Shown: positions 24,001-36,272 of the stretch, piece after piece
Layout: every line of letters begins with the position of its first letter
How positions within the stretch are numbered: position 1 is the first letter of the stretch
Source: Whalleya microplaca
Lineage: Eukaryota > Ascomycota > Sordariomycetes > Xylariales > Xylariaceae
Direction of reading: 5' to 3'
DNA length: 64,000 bases
Assembly: GCA_022497155.1 (NCBI GenBank)
Contig: MU385737.1
Coordinates: forward strand, 1 to 64,000
The notes under the pieces: generated by a model
Databases searched by the model: none
Told to the model about the DNA's origin: nothing
Seen by the model: the letters and a program-made list of their open reading frames with translations, nothing else
Position numbers and translations under genes: made by a program

Positions 24001-24768
24001 ATTCTCTCGTACATCATGTGCGTCGCAATGAATCGCTCCCTTACAAACGTTTTATTTGGAGGCATATCTGCCCCCACGACGAGCGACTACAAGATTGAAG
24101 GTTCAGTGACCCAAACAAATGTCGAAGACACAGCCGACGCGCTTGTCAACGCAGAGAGCGTGATCATCATCGTCGGTTACGGCATGGCGGTTGCGAAAGC
24201 GCAATATGCTATCAGCGAGATAACGAAAACGCTGCGGGCGAAGGGTATCAACGTTCGCTTTGCAATCCACCCTGTCGCCGGCCGTATGCCGGGACAATGT
24301 AATGTCTTGCTTGCAGAGGCCAGTGTGCCGTATGACATCGTGCTGGAGATGGATGAGATCAACGACGATTTCGGCGACACTGATGTCACGCTGGTCATCG
24401 GTGCCAATGATACCGTGAACCCGATTGCCCTGGAGCCCGGCAGTCCGATTGCCGGCATGCCTGTCTTACACGCCTGGAAGAGTAAGCAGGTTATAGTGAT
24501 GAAGCGAGGCATGTCTAGTGGCTATGGTGAGTTTTTTCTTCCACTTTCTAGGACCCTCTGAGAGCTACAAAAATAGTGCTGACATGTCGAACCTAGCCGA
24601 TGTCCCTAACCCCATGTTCTACATGCCCGGAACCAAGATGTTATTTGGCGATGCTAAAGTTACTTGCGATGGTGAGTCGTCCTCCTCGTTCAATCTAGCC
24701 TAGTTTAGCATAGATACTAATTCACACCTACAATAGCCATTAAAGCAGCTGTCGAGTCTCGGACATGA
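21084..24768 (+). CDS. Mitochondrial NAD(P) transhydrogenase (proton-translocating)
   Basis: Catalyses hydride transfer between NADH and NADP+ driven by the proton gradient of the inner mitochondrial membrane, supplying NADPH. Seven exons: 21084-21183, 21270-22391, 22442-22894, 22953-23105, 23156-24526, 24552-24671, 24737-24768. All phases agree and give 1116 residues. The N-terminus is Arg/Ser-rich without acids, as in a mitochondrial presequence. Domain I (NAD binding) follows, with VGVPRE and GAGVAGL near residue 270. Next come a Pro/Ala linker ([17 protein letters not shown]), many membrane segments of domain II, and domain III (NADP binding) with GYGMAVA near residue 950 and [13 protein letters not shown]. 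It ends [11 protein letters not shown]. This is the usual alpha-beta fusion order of eukaryotic NNT. It is the only gene between two transposon blocks and looks intact. The exon 1/2 junction is the least certain. Confidence 0.93.
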
Positions 24769-25069
24769 TAGAGGCGCCTGTCTATTTCAGAGCATTTGTT
24801 CTAGACATTATAGAGCATCTAGTTCGCATTTTTGGGGATATATTATTACACTTATAGGTATTACCGATATAGCTGTGCTTTTGTAGACAGACCGGCTGTT
24901 CTAAGTATTGCGAGTATTTTGAATTGAGATTTGAAACTAAAAAGGCTGCTCCTACATGTTCTGATTGTGTATACGCATGTTAACTCCCAAGAGCATTAGT
25001 ATCAATTAGCATTAATGCCATACTCGTTATCGGGTACCCCTTTTGTGTGGATCAAGATTGCCTGCAGGG
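24769..25069. other. Transhydrogenase 3' flank, no gene seen
   Basis: Moderately AT-rich 3' region up to the insertion site of the Gypsy element. The last five bases (CAGGG, 25,065-25,069) are the left copy of its target-site duplication. Confidence 0.6.
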
Positions 25070-25199
25070 AGCTAGGTTACTAGGTTGCTGAGCACACGTA
25101 CAGCAACTGGGCAAATGGTCTGTACGCGGAGCGCACAGACTATTTACCCAGTTGCGCGTATAGCTAGCGTTAGTTTTTAATAACAACTCATGCTTTTCT
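25070..25199 (+). repeat. Left terminal repeat (5' LTR) with internal stem-loop
   Basis: It begins AGCTAGG and ends TTTTCT, so the termini are AG..CT rather than TG..CA. It contains a stem-loop at 25,103-25,155: 21-nt arms (GCAACTGGG..GTCTGT with ACAGAC..CCCAGTTGC) with one mismatch, one G-T pair and an 11-nt loop. TGGTGCTTAG at the inner edge could be the primer-binding site. Confidence 0.8.
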
Positions 25200-28100
25200 G
25201 GTGCTTAGTATAAGGAATTATTGATTGATGCGATAACTAGCCAGATAATTACTGGAGATTGCTCCTGCGAAAATTTTATTTAGAGATTTGGCATATTGCT
25301 TTTTGCTATTGTTATAGGGCGCTGCTTAGCCCTGTTATTTTTAACGAGATTACCGTAAGACCATTCTTGAGAAGTTATTAAGTTAGTTATTAATTATTAG
25401 TATTCCGGCATTACTGCTAGCGAGCCGTATATTAGCTAAGTTATTATTTTTATCCTTATCTTTATTTATTATATCGGATAATACGTTATCCGAACTCGCG
25501 AATGCGCTAGAAAAGATATACATTATATTATAAAAGGAGCGCGAAATACGTAAGTTATATAAAATAGTTACCCCACCTTAACTTTACTCGAATGTTATAT
25601 TAGTAATAAATTACTTATAGCTAAATTTAAACCCCGTAATAACTATATAAATATATACTTAACACTTTTTAATATTAAGTATAAACCTTATATAAATTTT
25701 AAACCTTTATAAATTATTACTTATTTTATTATTTTTATCGTTATTATTATTATTATTAGATATAATTAAATCGGAATAAAAAGGTTAAGGCAATAGCTAG
25801 TAAATAAATATATAAATACCCGACCTAGCATTATATAGTTAATATAATAACACTGATTTAGCTTTGCGATAGCTTGCTAAGCTATATTAATAATTTAAAA
25901 AAGTAAGTTATCGAGAGATTAACTTACCTATATTTAAAATTATATGCGTTATTAATATATTATATATTAAAGAAGCTATAATTTTATTAAACTTAAATAT
26001 ACGTATTTAAAAAGCGATTAATAAAGCTAGTAAAAAAAAAGCCGATCGCAATAACCTTAATTTTATTAAATAAATATTAAAAAACTAATACCCCGTAAAG
26101 CCGATCGATAATAAGGTTTTAAAAAAATTAAGCAAAAAGAGAATAAGCTATTGGTTTAATATTATACCTGCGTATAAAACGCGCTCCGACGCGCCGGAGG
26201 TAAAAATAAATTTAAACGAGATGCGGGACGGATAATTTTTACGGCAGCGGAAATTATATTGCTTAAAACTATTATTAGTGGTTTCGTAAATAGCTTTTAT
26301 AATTATAAGCTTAAGTAAAAGTTACTTATTAATAGAGCTAGGACTGCGGATACACTTTAAAAATATTTAAAGATTATTTAAAACTCCTAAAAAGTGTTAT
26401 AAAATAAAGCACGCCTAGTAATAAAAAAGGCAGATAAGGCTTATATCGACGCTATTAAAAAGGCATTAAATAAAAGACCAGGTTTATTTATTAAATAAGC
26501 CGTTGCGGAATATTAGTAAACTTAGCCGTATTAGCCCCTAATAATTTTACCCTAATACCCGATCGCGTTTATAACATAAGTAAGACTACCGGGACTTATA
26601 GCTAATTATTTATTTCCGTTTAAGCAAATGGTTAACTATTTATTTTAACCCCTGCTTTAATATATATAATATCCCTAATTTTTAATGTAGTTATTGTTAT
26701 AATATAACACTTACTCTTAACCTTTAGCACTTACGACAGTAATTTGTTACAAGTGTAATTAATAGGGATATTATATTAAAACCTGCCTTAATCGACAAAG
26801 CTTATAAAGTTAGAACTAGAGAGAAGGGTATAATAGCCGAGGCCGTAAGGGATATTAAGGTAATTAGGGTCGCGAATTATAATTAAGAGATCGGAATTAT
26901 TAAAATAAAGGTTTTCCGAAAAACCCTTTTCCCTTACGCGAGACGTCTAAGTACCTAATTATTAATAAGACTTAAAAATTAAATTAAAGAAAGCGTATTT
27001 ATTACAAATATAGTAATCGCTAATATATTTAAATATAATATAAAGCCCCGAAAAATAGGTGGTTAAACTAGTGGGAGCAGGTATATTTTAAGGCTATTTT
27101 ATTTCCTGCTAATAAATATAAAAAGTAGTAAATAATTTAAAATAAATTCCAGTTTAATTTAGCTTAATTATATTATAAGTAATTTTTGGAAAATAATTTA
27201 AAAGAACTAAATGATTTTTTGGCATTATTTAAGCCTAATATATTTAATGCGATTTTGCCCGCGCGGTTAATATTAATACTTTAAGCAAATACCGATAATG
27301 ACGTTAGTAATGATAAAGATTTTTAATTTAATAAAGACCTATAAATTATAATTCTAAAGTTATTGCTAAGTAAAGCGGCCGAATAGCCTAACAAAAAACG
27401 AAAGGTAGGGGAAAATACCGTTATTTTTATTTCGTTTTTATTAAATAAGGAAAAGAATAAAGTTAAATTTATTAAAGCTAGGAAGACTAGGGATTTAAAA
27501 CAGCTACCTAAGCTATTAAATAAAATCCGTATATACTGTAACTAAAGCTTATTTAATTATAGATCTCTATTAAAACAAGCTATAATAAAGCTGTTACTAA
27601 TGGATATATTATAAATTAGCCCGGACTTTTGCCGCAATTTCCGATACCTATTAATAAAAATAGAAAAAAAAGCTCGGGAAACGGTTCGATAATACGCTAA
27701 AATAAAGATTATATTAGGATTAAAGTCTATTATTTTTAAGGCTTTTAAGGCTTATAAAATTAACCCCATTATTAAATACTATTAGGGAAAAAAGCTAATA
27801 TTATATACCATATCTAAAAATATAAAATAGGTAAATTAAGGAAGCGATATTAATTTTATTAACCCGCGGTTAATTAATAAGTTTGGTATATAAAAAAAAC
27901 CCTTATTAAATTTAGAAATTAAAAGGCTTTTTATGTTAAATTTATCCGGGAAGTTAATAGTAGTAATTAATTACGTAATATTTAACGTTATTATAAAAGG
28001 CATTAAAAGAACGATATAGATTATTATATAACTGGGAGGAAATAATTTAGTTATACTGCTGCTAGGATTATTATAGCTTTAAGATATTATAGCTATATTT

Positions 28101-28994
28101 AATATTAAATTTAATTTGCTGATAATTAAAGATGCGGAGGCAGGAGAAACCCTAGCTATATTATAAGATCTTGCGATAATAATAAACAGCATTTATAAGC
28201 TTACATTAGCCTTTAATAAAAAAATAATTAAAGAAGTAAATAAATTATTAGATTTAAATAATAACTCGGATATAGATAAATTAAAAAGTTCGGTCTTTTT
28301 TTCGACCTAATTATATCAGTAAATTAATTACGCTTTTTCTAAAGCTTTTTATAAGACGCAATAAGTTACGCGATACGTGCGTACTAAAAAAATTAATTTT
28401 TTATAATTACTAATGGGAAGGATTATACGCGCTATAATTAATATCGAGATTCTTATATAAGAAAGCATACCGAATTTTAATAAGCTACTCCGCTACGTTA
28501 GTACTAAAAAAAGTATATTCTAATTAATTAGTTGTTCCGGAAAAACTATAAAACGTACAAGAAGAGATAAAAACGCTACTTAAGGCCCGGAAAGCATTTT
28601 TTACTAATAGACGCGTAAAACATAAACCGATTATTTTAGCTAATAAAGTCCTTAATAATAAAATTATTAATTAATAAAAAAACTATAAGCTTGTCTTAAA
28701 AAACCTAGTTTTAGAAGATATAAAAATGTATTATATAAAAGTTTGGTATATATACCGAGACTACGGAGCTAGCTTTATTGCTAATATAACTACACTAATT
28801 AACCTTTTTATTTATAAAGTACGATTAAAGTACGGAATTAAGCTTTAAAACAAATCGTAATAAAAGGTATAAATAAATTTTTAACTGTATTAATTAAATA
28901 CGCTAACGTAATAATATATTAACGCTAAAATATATAAGCTAATTACGGTCTTAAATAGCTAATTATTTAACTAGATAGTTATGTCTATATTTAT

Positions 28995-29185
28995 TGTGAA
29001 AGGCCGTCACGCCAAGATGTAATTTTATAATGCCAAATAAGTGTTTATTTTCTAACTAAAGAAGAAAAGAAAATCAAGAAGGTATATCGACATAACTCGA
29101 GAGCATTTATACTAGCTCTCGAGAGCTGTGCTGCCATATCGGCTTATGATCGCCGATATTCCCCACTACGGCACAGCCCATTACA
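28995..29185. mobile_element. Probable 191-bp solo LTR or small LTR-like insertion
   Basis: A segment of normal base composition within AT-rich DNA. It runs TGTGAAAGGCC..CCCATTACA (TG..CA). The flanks are TTTAT (28,990-28,994) and CTTAT (29,186-29,190), a 5-bp duplication if one C-to-T change is allowed. It contains the short inverted repeat CTCGAGAGC..GCTCTCGAG. No coding capacity. Confidence 0.5.
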
Positions 29186-29377
29186 CTTATAGCCAAAAAT
29201 AAGGATAAAGATATCAAATTTTAAAATTCCTAGCTAAAGCCGAGACTAATTATTAATTATAGCAAAATAGAAAAAAACCTCCCGGGAATAAATCTACCGC
29301 TATTATCCGATATATATAAGCGACTCTTTAATCCGAAAGTGGGGTTTATATTTAAGTTCGATTTTAAGCACGCGTAT

Positions 29378-32252
29378 TGTTATGGGGCAGGGGATTACGG
29401 GTATTAACAGCAGCTTAAAAGCCATTAGAAGCCCCTGGAGCCACGTTATAAGGCACTTCACAAGGCACTCCACAGGGTATCCACAGGGCACTCCATAGGG
29501 CAATTTATAGTGGATTACATACCTGTATTTAGCTGACTTTTTCTTTTATATTTCCTTCACTTTTTTATAAAAGATATCACTAAATCACTAGATAGTCACA
29601 TATAGCTCTAGCAGCTATTATATATACTTATTTTTGACTTAATATCTCACTTTTGTTTCACCCCAATACCCTATCTTAAAACATTTAGCTCCCCCGGACA
29701 GGCTTTAACTTCCTTGCCTTTTAATTAATCGAGCAAAACAGTCCTTTTATACCACAAGTCACAGAGGCATAGAATTTACTAGTAACAGCTACTTAAAATA
29801 CATTTACTGTTAGACTTACTTTCGCATATAAACATTCCATTTCGTCCGATAGCTACCTATTTTTTATATAAAACAAACTAAGCCATATGTTCGATCGATA
29901 GCTAGCTAACTGCTTTATTTATATATTATATTTACGTCATTTATCACTTACGATTTACGAATTTTCTTTTTTTTTTATACACTAGGACACTAGAAATATA
30001 AAGCGCGATAACATTAAAGATATTAAACTATATGTTTTTATATATAAACCTGTTTATTTTTATATAAGTAATAGTAATAAACTAATTATGTTATTAGTAT
30101 ATAGCTAGATATAGCCAGCTATTAATACATATATAATTTATATGGACGATAATATCGGATAATACCTTTTTATACCCTAATATACCTTATTACTTAAATG
30201 TTACTTTTAGTAATAAGGGAGGCTATTAACTGCTGCTAACCTGCTGCTACTAATAGCTATCACTTGCTAACCTGCTATTACCTGCTATTAGCTATTAGGG
30301 AGGCTTATAGGGAGGTCACTTAACCTGACCTGCTATTACTAATAGCTATAGCTAGCTAACTTATTAAAAGCCGTGGCTAGCTATAGCTAGCTAACCTATT
30401 ATTACCTAACCTGCTATTACTTACTATTACCTAACTTACTGCTAATTAGCTATAAGCTATAGCCACTTAACCTAACTTGCTACTGCTATTGCTACTAATA
30501 GCTGTGGCTATTTAACTTATTACCTTAAGGTCTTTAGGGTGAAAATTTTTTTTTTTAGATTTAAAGGTTAGGCATTTAAGTATGGGGCGTGTTTTTATTT
30601 TTTTTTTTTTTTGATTTTTTAGCTGCGTAAACGCTAGCTGAAAAATTAGGGAGGAATATTATAAGGCAGGGGATTACGGGTATTAACAGCAGCTTAGGAG
30701 CTATTAAAAGCCCCCTAAAGCTACGTTATAGGGCACTTTACAAGGCATTCCACAGGGTATTCATAAGGCACTCTATAGGGTAATTTACAGTGGATTATAT
30801 ACCTATATTTAGCTGACCTTTTTTCTTATATCTCCTTCACTTTTTTATAACAGAGATTATTAGACAATTAGATAGTTATATATATATAGCTCTGGCAGCT
30901 AATATACACTTATTTTAACTTGATATCTTATTTTTGTTTTACCCCGATACCCTGTCCTAAGATATTTAGCTCCCCCGGATAGGCCTTAACTTTTTTGCCT
31001 TCTGATTAATCGAGTAAAATAGTCCTTTTTGAAATACTACAAGTTACGGAAGCATAGAATTTACTAGCAATAGCCACTTGAAATATATCTACTGTTAAGC
31101 TTACTTTATTTTTATCCGATATATCGCACGCGAACTATTTTATTCCATTTCGTCCGATAGCCACTTATCTTTTATACAAATTAAACCAAGCTATATAATC
31201 GATAGCCAGCTATTTTATCTATATTATATCCACGTCACTTATTACCCACGATTTACGAATTTTCTTTTTTTTATATAAAATACTAGAAATATAAAGCGCG
31301 ATAATACTAGAGATACTAGACCGTATGTTTTTATATATAAACCTGTCTATTTTACATAAGTAACGGTAATAAGCTAATTGTACTATTGGTATATAGCTAA
31401 ATATAGCCAGCTATTAACACGTATATAATTTATATGGACGACGATATCGGATAACACCTTTTTATACCTTAATACACCTTATTACTTAAATACTACTTTT
31501 AGTAATAAAAAAGGCTATTAGCTGCTGCTAACCTGCTATTACTGATAGCTGTCACTTACTAACTTGTTATTACCTACTGTTAGCTGCTAGGAAAGCTTAT
31601 AAGGAAGTCACCTAACCTAACCTGCTACTGCTAATAGTTATAGCTAGCTGACCTATTAAAAGCCGTGGCTAGCTGTGGTTAGCTAACTTATTATCACCTA
31701 ACTTGCTATCACTTGTTATCACCTGACTTGCTGCTAATCAGCTATAAGCTATAGCCACTTAACCTAACCTGCTGCTATTACTGTTACTAATAGCTATAGC
31801 TATTTAACCTGTTACCCTAAGGTCCCTGGGGTGAAAATTTTTTTTTCAGATCTGAAGGTTAGGCATTTAAGTATAGGGCGTATTTTCATTTTTTTTTTTT
31901 TTAATTTTTCAGCTGCGTGGACGCTAGCTAAAAAATCAGGGAGGAATGTTATAGGGCAAGGGATTACGGGTATTAACAGCAGCTTAAAAGCCACTAGAAA
32001 CCCCTGGAGCCATGTTATAAGGCACTCCACAAAGCACTCCACAGGGTATTTATAGGGCACTCCACAGGGCAATTTACAGTGGATCATATATCTGTATTTA
32101 ACTGACTTTTTCTCTTATATTTCCTTCACTTTTTCACAAAAGATATCACTAGATCACCAGATAGTTATATATAGCTCTAGCAGCTATTATATACACTTAT
32201 TTTTAACTTGATATCTCACTTTCGTTTCACCCCGACACCCTGTCCCAAGACA
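29378..32252 (+). mobile_element. Tandem array of the short LTR element: three LTRs, two internal regions
   Basis: The LTRs lie at 29,378-29,683, 30,657-30,964 and 31,947-32,252 (306-308 bp, spacing about 1.28 kb). They are separated by two internal regions of about 1 kb, each holding a minisatellite, a poly-T tract, the hairpin and a purine tract. The outer flanks share GTAT (29,374-29,377 and 32,253-32,256), a 4-bp TSD, so the array behaves as one insertion into the Gypsy element. The copies differ from each other mainly by transitions. No ORF of note; small frames at 29,303, 31,812, 31,831 and 32,208 are LTR or junction artefacts. Confidence 0.85.
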
Positions 32253-35044
32253 GTATTAGGCTATAATAATATATTTAAATTTTTGTTATATTTTAGCTTT
32301 CGAAATTCCAGGGTTTTCTTAAATATAACTAACGCGTATACCCTAAGAAATATAGTTAGTAAGTTATTTAATATCGGAGCTAATAAAAATCGCATTAGGT
32401 TTAATTTTCGTATTATACCCGGAGCTATTTTTTATTTCCTTAAATATACCCGACAGACTTATAAATGCGATAAAATATATTAACGATATATTTATATTTT
32501 ATAAAAAGCCCGGAAAGTAACTGCTATAAATTAAATATTATTTTCTGCTTAAAATCTTATAGTTATAATTAAAACTAATATTTAAGAAAGTAAATATTTG
32601 CTACGACGAAATAAGTGCTTTAGAAATAATATATAAGATCGGAAAAAAAATTATAATTAAGGAGAACCGAGCTAAAAGATTTCGGAAATAGCCGGTACTT
32701 TAAAACCAAATTAAAATTCGATAGTTTATAAGATTTTTAAAGCCGATACACCGGTAAATTAAAAACTGCTCGGAAATATCGCGACTATTTATAAAACTAT
32801 AAAGGGATATATTTTAATAGTAAGAGTTAATAAAAATATTAATATTTAAACTACTGAAAAAAAAAGCCTTTACAGCTATAAAGATATACAGATATATATT
32901 TAACCGACCCGTAAATATATATTTAAACGCGTTAAAATTTAGTACGGGCTACTATATTTTATAAAAATAAAATAAAGTTTTACGACTTTTATTTTACGAC
33001 AGTTTTTTATTTACTAAAACTTAAAGAAATTATAAAATATATAAGCGAGAGTTATATATAATTATCAAATTTATAAAAAGGTATAAGCGTTATTTCCGGT
33101 CGCTAGTGTTATTTATTATTTATATAAATTATAAGTTTTTAATATTTTTTTAACGTTACCTAACGTAAAAGAAATATATATAAAATAAATAAAAAAATTA
33201 AGAACGTTTAATATTAAAATTATATATATAAAAGGTAAGCGGAATAAAATAGCAAATATACTATCGAAAACCTTATTTTTATTATCTAACTGCTAAAAAA
33301 ACTTGTCGGTATTTAAATAAATTAATAATCTCGGATAATAAATATAAAAGGACAGTATCGGGAGATATAATAAATTCCTGAATTTTATAAAGCCCGATCG
33401 GTAAAAAGATTTAATTAATTAATTATTAAAACGGGTAATGGAATTACGGCTAGCTTTATTATAAAGATAGTCGGATAATAAAAGTACCGGCTATTAAGCT
33501 TTAATTAAATATTTATTTGTTCCGGAATTATAACGAAACTTAATATTATTATAAGTATAATCCGTATCTTTTTTAATTAAAAACAGCCTATATAAAATAT
33601 ACGCGTAATATTTTAATATATAAAAAATGCTTAATAATTTTTCGGAAGATAAAATTAACCGAGGCCGACTAGGAATAAAAGTATTATATAATAAATATAA
33701 AAACTTTAAAATTTAAAAAGAAATACTGGAATATTAAAAACGCGGAATATAGCGCAAATACCTAATAAAAAAGGAAGTATTATATGCCTTTTAATTGGCT
33801 TATAATAAATCGGGATATTTTTCCGCTACTATTATATTTAAAAAATTAAACCAGTTTGTGTATTAGCTACTAATAGCTTCCGATATTAGAAAGTATATCC
33901 GAAAATATATTTAATACGCCAGGTTTAATTTAGCGATACTTAAAGGACCGGACCTGCTTATAACTATTTATAAACCATTTTAAATTATAATTATAAATTT
34001 TATTAGACCGTTTTTTTTATCTAGGTTTAGGGCCTTATATATTTTATATATTATTAAGTTATTTTTTAAGTACAGGTAAGGCTTTCCGACCGCAAATTTT
34101 ATTACTAGAACGGCAGTCGAGGTTTTCTAAAAATAAAGGGATTACGTAAGAACGACTTTTTTAGCTATTTACGGAAATTTTAACAGTATATTTATAGCAA
34201 CCTATTTTTATAACGTAATAAAAAAAATAGGTATTTATATTTTTAACGCTCCATTAATATTACATAAAAGCGTAAGCCTCGTTAAAAATTTCAATCGGGT
34301 AATTTAGATAATTTTAAATAAGCTTACGGTACTTTAGGTTAACGCTAATATAGCGGATTGGGTGTAAAAAATTCCTAAAATAATATAATATTTAAATATG
34401 CGGTATATTAACTAATTAGGGTACTTACTTTATTAAATCCTATATAGTTATTTTCCCAAAGGCATTTTTAAATTGGAATACTTATTAAATAATGGCTAAT
34501 TAAAATTAGCACTTACTTAAAGAAAATTTAAGTTCCCTAATAAGCCGTTATAAAAAAACCTAGTTTTAAAATACGTTAGCTAAATATAATACTATCAAAA
34601 GACAATTAGGACAAAGTATAAGACTTTTAAAGCAAAAAGGCAGGTAATACGTAATAAACGAGAAAAAAATATAAAAAAAAGAAACTATATTATAATTTTA
34701 TAAAAGGGAAAATAACTTAAGCTAAAACTTAAATAAAAAGGACTATTTATTATTAAATCACAAACAGGAAAAGGTATATTTAAACTGGAAAATTTAAATA
34801 GCATATAAGTATTACGATTTAAGTATTATAAGGACTTTTTTAAGCTATTTAAATCTAGGATAAGATATTTATAAACGCCTAATAATTTAGTCTTACTTAT
34901 AAGACAGCTTTTAAGAAAGCCTGCTATAAGAAAAAACAAATAAAAAATAAGTTATTAACAAGAAAGTATAAGTTAATATATATGTATTATATAGGCAGAG
35001 TAAGTTTGAAAAGAGTAGGGATGCTTTTTAGTTTGCCCTAGAGT

Positions 35045-35174
35045 AGCTAGGTTACTAGGTTGCTGAGTATACGTATAGCAACTGGGCAAATGGTTTGTGC
35101 GCGGAGCGTATAGACTATTTACCCAGTTGCGCGTGTGGCTAGCGTTAGTTTTCAATAACAACTCATGCCTTTCT
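35045..35174 (+). repeat. Right terminal repeat (3' LTR) with internal stem-loop
   Basis: Partner of 25,070-25,199, differing by C/T and G/A transitions only as far as aligned by eye. The stem-loop is at 35,078-35,130. It is followed directly by CAGGG, the right copy of the duplication. Confidence 0.8.
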
Positions 35175-35821
35175 CAGGGGTAGTCCCAGTTCCCCGGTTT
35201 CGCTGGACCCTTTATGCATGTAGCATGACGGCATACCCCTATCACCACCGTCGATTGAATCGGGCCAGATTACACTGCGGTTTCAGACCTTGCGAGCGTC
35301 AATGTGTGCTGCAATGCTGCTTAGACGCATGTCAGATTATGGCTGCAGGTGAGGTTATACACGATTGCTGACAGCTTGCTGCATGTGAGCGTCACCAGCC
35401 CGCCACCACCGGAAATGGTCAGCAGCTTGCAAAGAGGCATATTTGTTCCATCATGACTACTCTACACCTAAAACATTGGATTAAGAAGCTCGGTGAGGAC
35501 ACCCAGCAGCTGTAAGTTAAGGCGGCATACACCGGCGACGGCACAAGTGATGAATGCAGGATATCTTAGCGACTTTATGCTTTTGAATAGGGAAATAATT
35601 CATGTCCAATTTCATCATAACAGTGCAAGCCAAACATCCATACCGATCGAACAAACAACCATACAGCTGTTACAGTGCATCTTATCCCAACCCTTAAAAC
35701 AAATATTTCAGTACATCCCAAATATCACCGAACGCCATCCCCCAATTTCCAAACGTGTATCATCTTTCGTCAGTCATGCTTCGCCTTAGATAGTTCCCCT
35801 CTCAACATCATCCTGGGTCAT
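35175..35821. other. Region between Gypsy element and small protein gene, no gene seen
   Basis: GC returns to normal right after the CAGGG duplication. The small open frames at 35,165-35,371 and 35,493-35,789 have no recognisable product. The stretch is taken as the 3' flank of the minus-strand gene that follows. Confidence 0.5.
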
Positions 35822-36272
35822 CTACTTCGACAACCCGGGGATTCCAGGAACGCCGACATTGGGCAGATACCCGCCATTGTCGTCCTTGCCCTGGCGCTCG
35901 GTGCGGTTGAGGCCCTCCTTCGATACGAGGTCGCCAACGGGTTGCAGGATGCCGCCCTGCCCGACCTGGCCGGCCGCGAGACCGTGGACGCCGTCTTGCA
36001 GGGTGTCGACTTGGTCTACGCCCGTGACTTTGGCCTTGTCGAGCTGCTCTGTTGAGAGGGTGGGGGTTAGCTACTGCTCTAAACAAAGAACAGACATCAA
36101 AGGGATATTCGTAGATGTAGTGTGGCGACTTACCTTTCGTGGCGTAGCTCGCCTTGTTGTCCTTCGTGAAGTACTTCAAGAAGGTGTCCTCGATCCACGG
36201 CATCCAGTTCTCGTACTGCTCATTGTACTTCTGCTTCGCCCACTCCATGTTCGTTTGCGGCTCTGCAGGCAT
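35822..36272 (-). CDS. Small conserved fungal protein, function unknown
   Basis: Two exons on the minus strand, 36,272-36,134 and 36,048-35,822, with an 85-nt intron (GTAAGT..AACAG) in phase 1, give 121 residues. The N-terminal half is rich in Trp, Tyr and acidic residues (MEWAKQKYNEQYENWMPWIE). The C-terminal half is a Gly-rich repeat-like segment with KVTGVDQVDTLQDGV, GQVGQGGILQPVGD and GRTERQ-like stretches, and it ends GVPGIPGLSK. It has no signal peptide or membrane segment and looks cytosolic and flexible. I recall very similar short proteins in other moulds, without an assigned function. The ATG at 36,272 is preceded by TTG in frame and is the first AUG; the Met of MEWAKQ is an alternative. 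A CDS that ignores the intron would give a wrong Arg/Pro-rich tail. Confidence 0.8.

Larger units (their letters stand above)
25070..35174 (+). mobile_element. 10.1 kb RIP-degraded Ty3/Gypsy retrotransposon with nested insertions
   Basis: 130-bp terminal direct repeats (25,070-25,199 and 35,045-35,174) are flanked by a perfect 5-bp duplication CAGGG (25,065-25,069 and 35,175-35,179), so the whole block is one insertion. Plus-strand pol remnants follow the second nested insertion. RT-like sequence lies around 32,450-32,700 (INDIFIF in place of the active-site motif). An RNase H/connection end near 33,200 reads LRTFNIKIIYIKGKRNKIA. An integrase end near 34,420-34,490 includes ILYSYFPKGIFKLE. 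Together they give the Gypsy order RT-RH-IN. Between 25,200 and 28,990 the sequence is equally degraded and I could assign no domain; gag and protease are expected there. All frames are broken. Nested within are 28,995-29,185 and 29,378-32,252. Confidence 0.85.

Noticed and set aside
31812..32483. Open frames at 31,812-32,087, 31,831-32,055 and 32,208-32,483 (and 29,303-29,503)
   Set aside because: They sit in LTR, poly-T or the junction with the Gypsy remnant, and repeat between LTR copies in mutated form.
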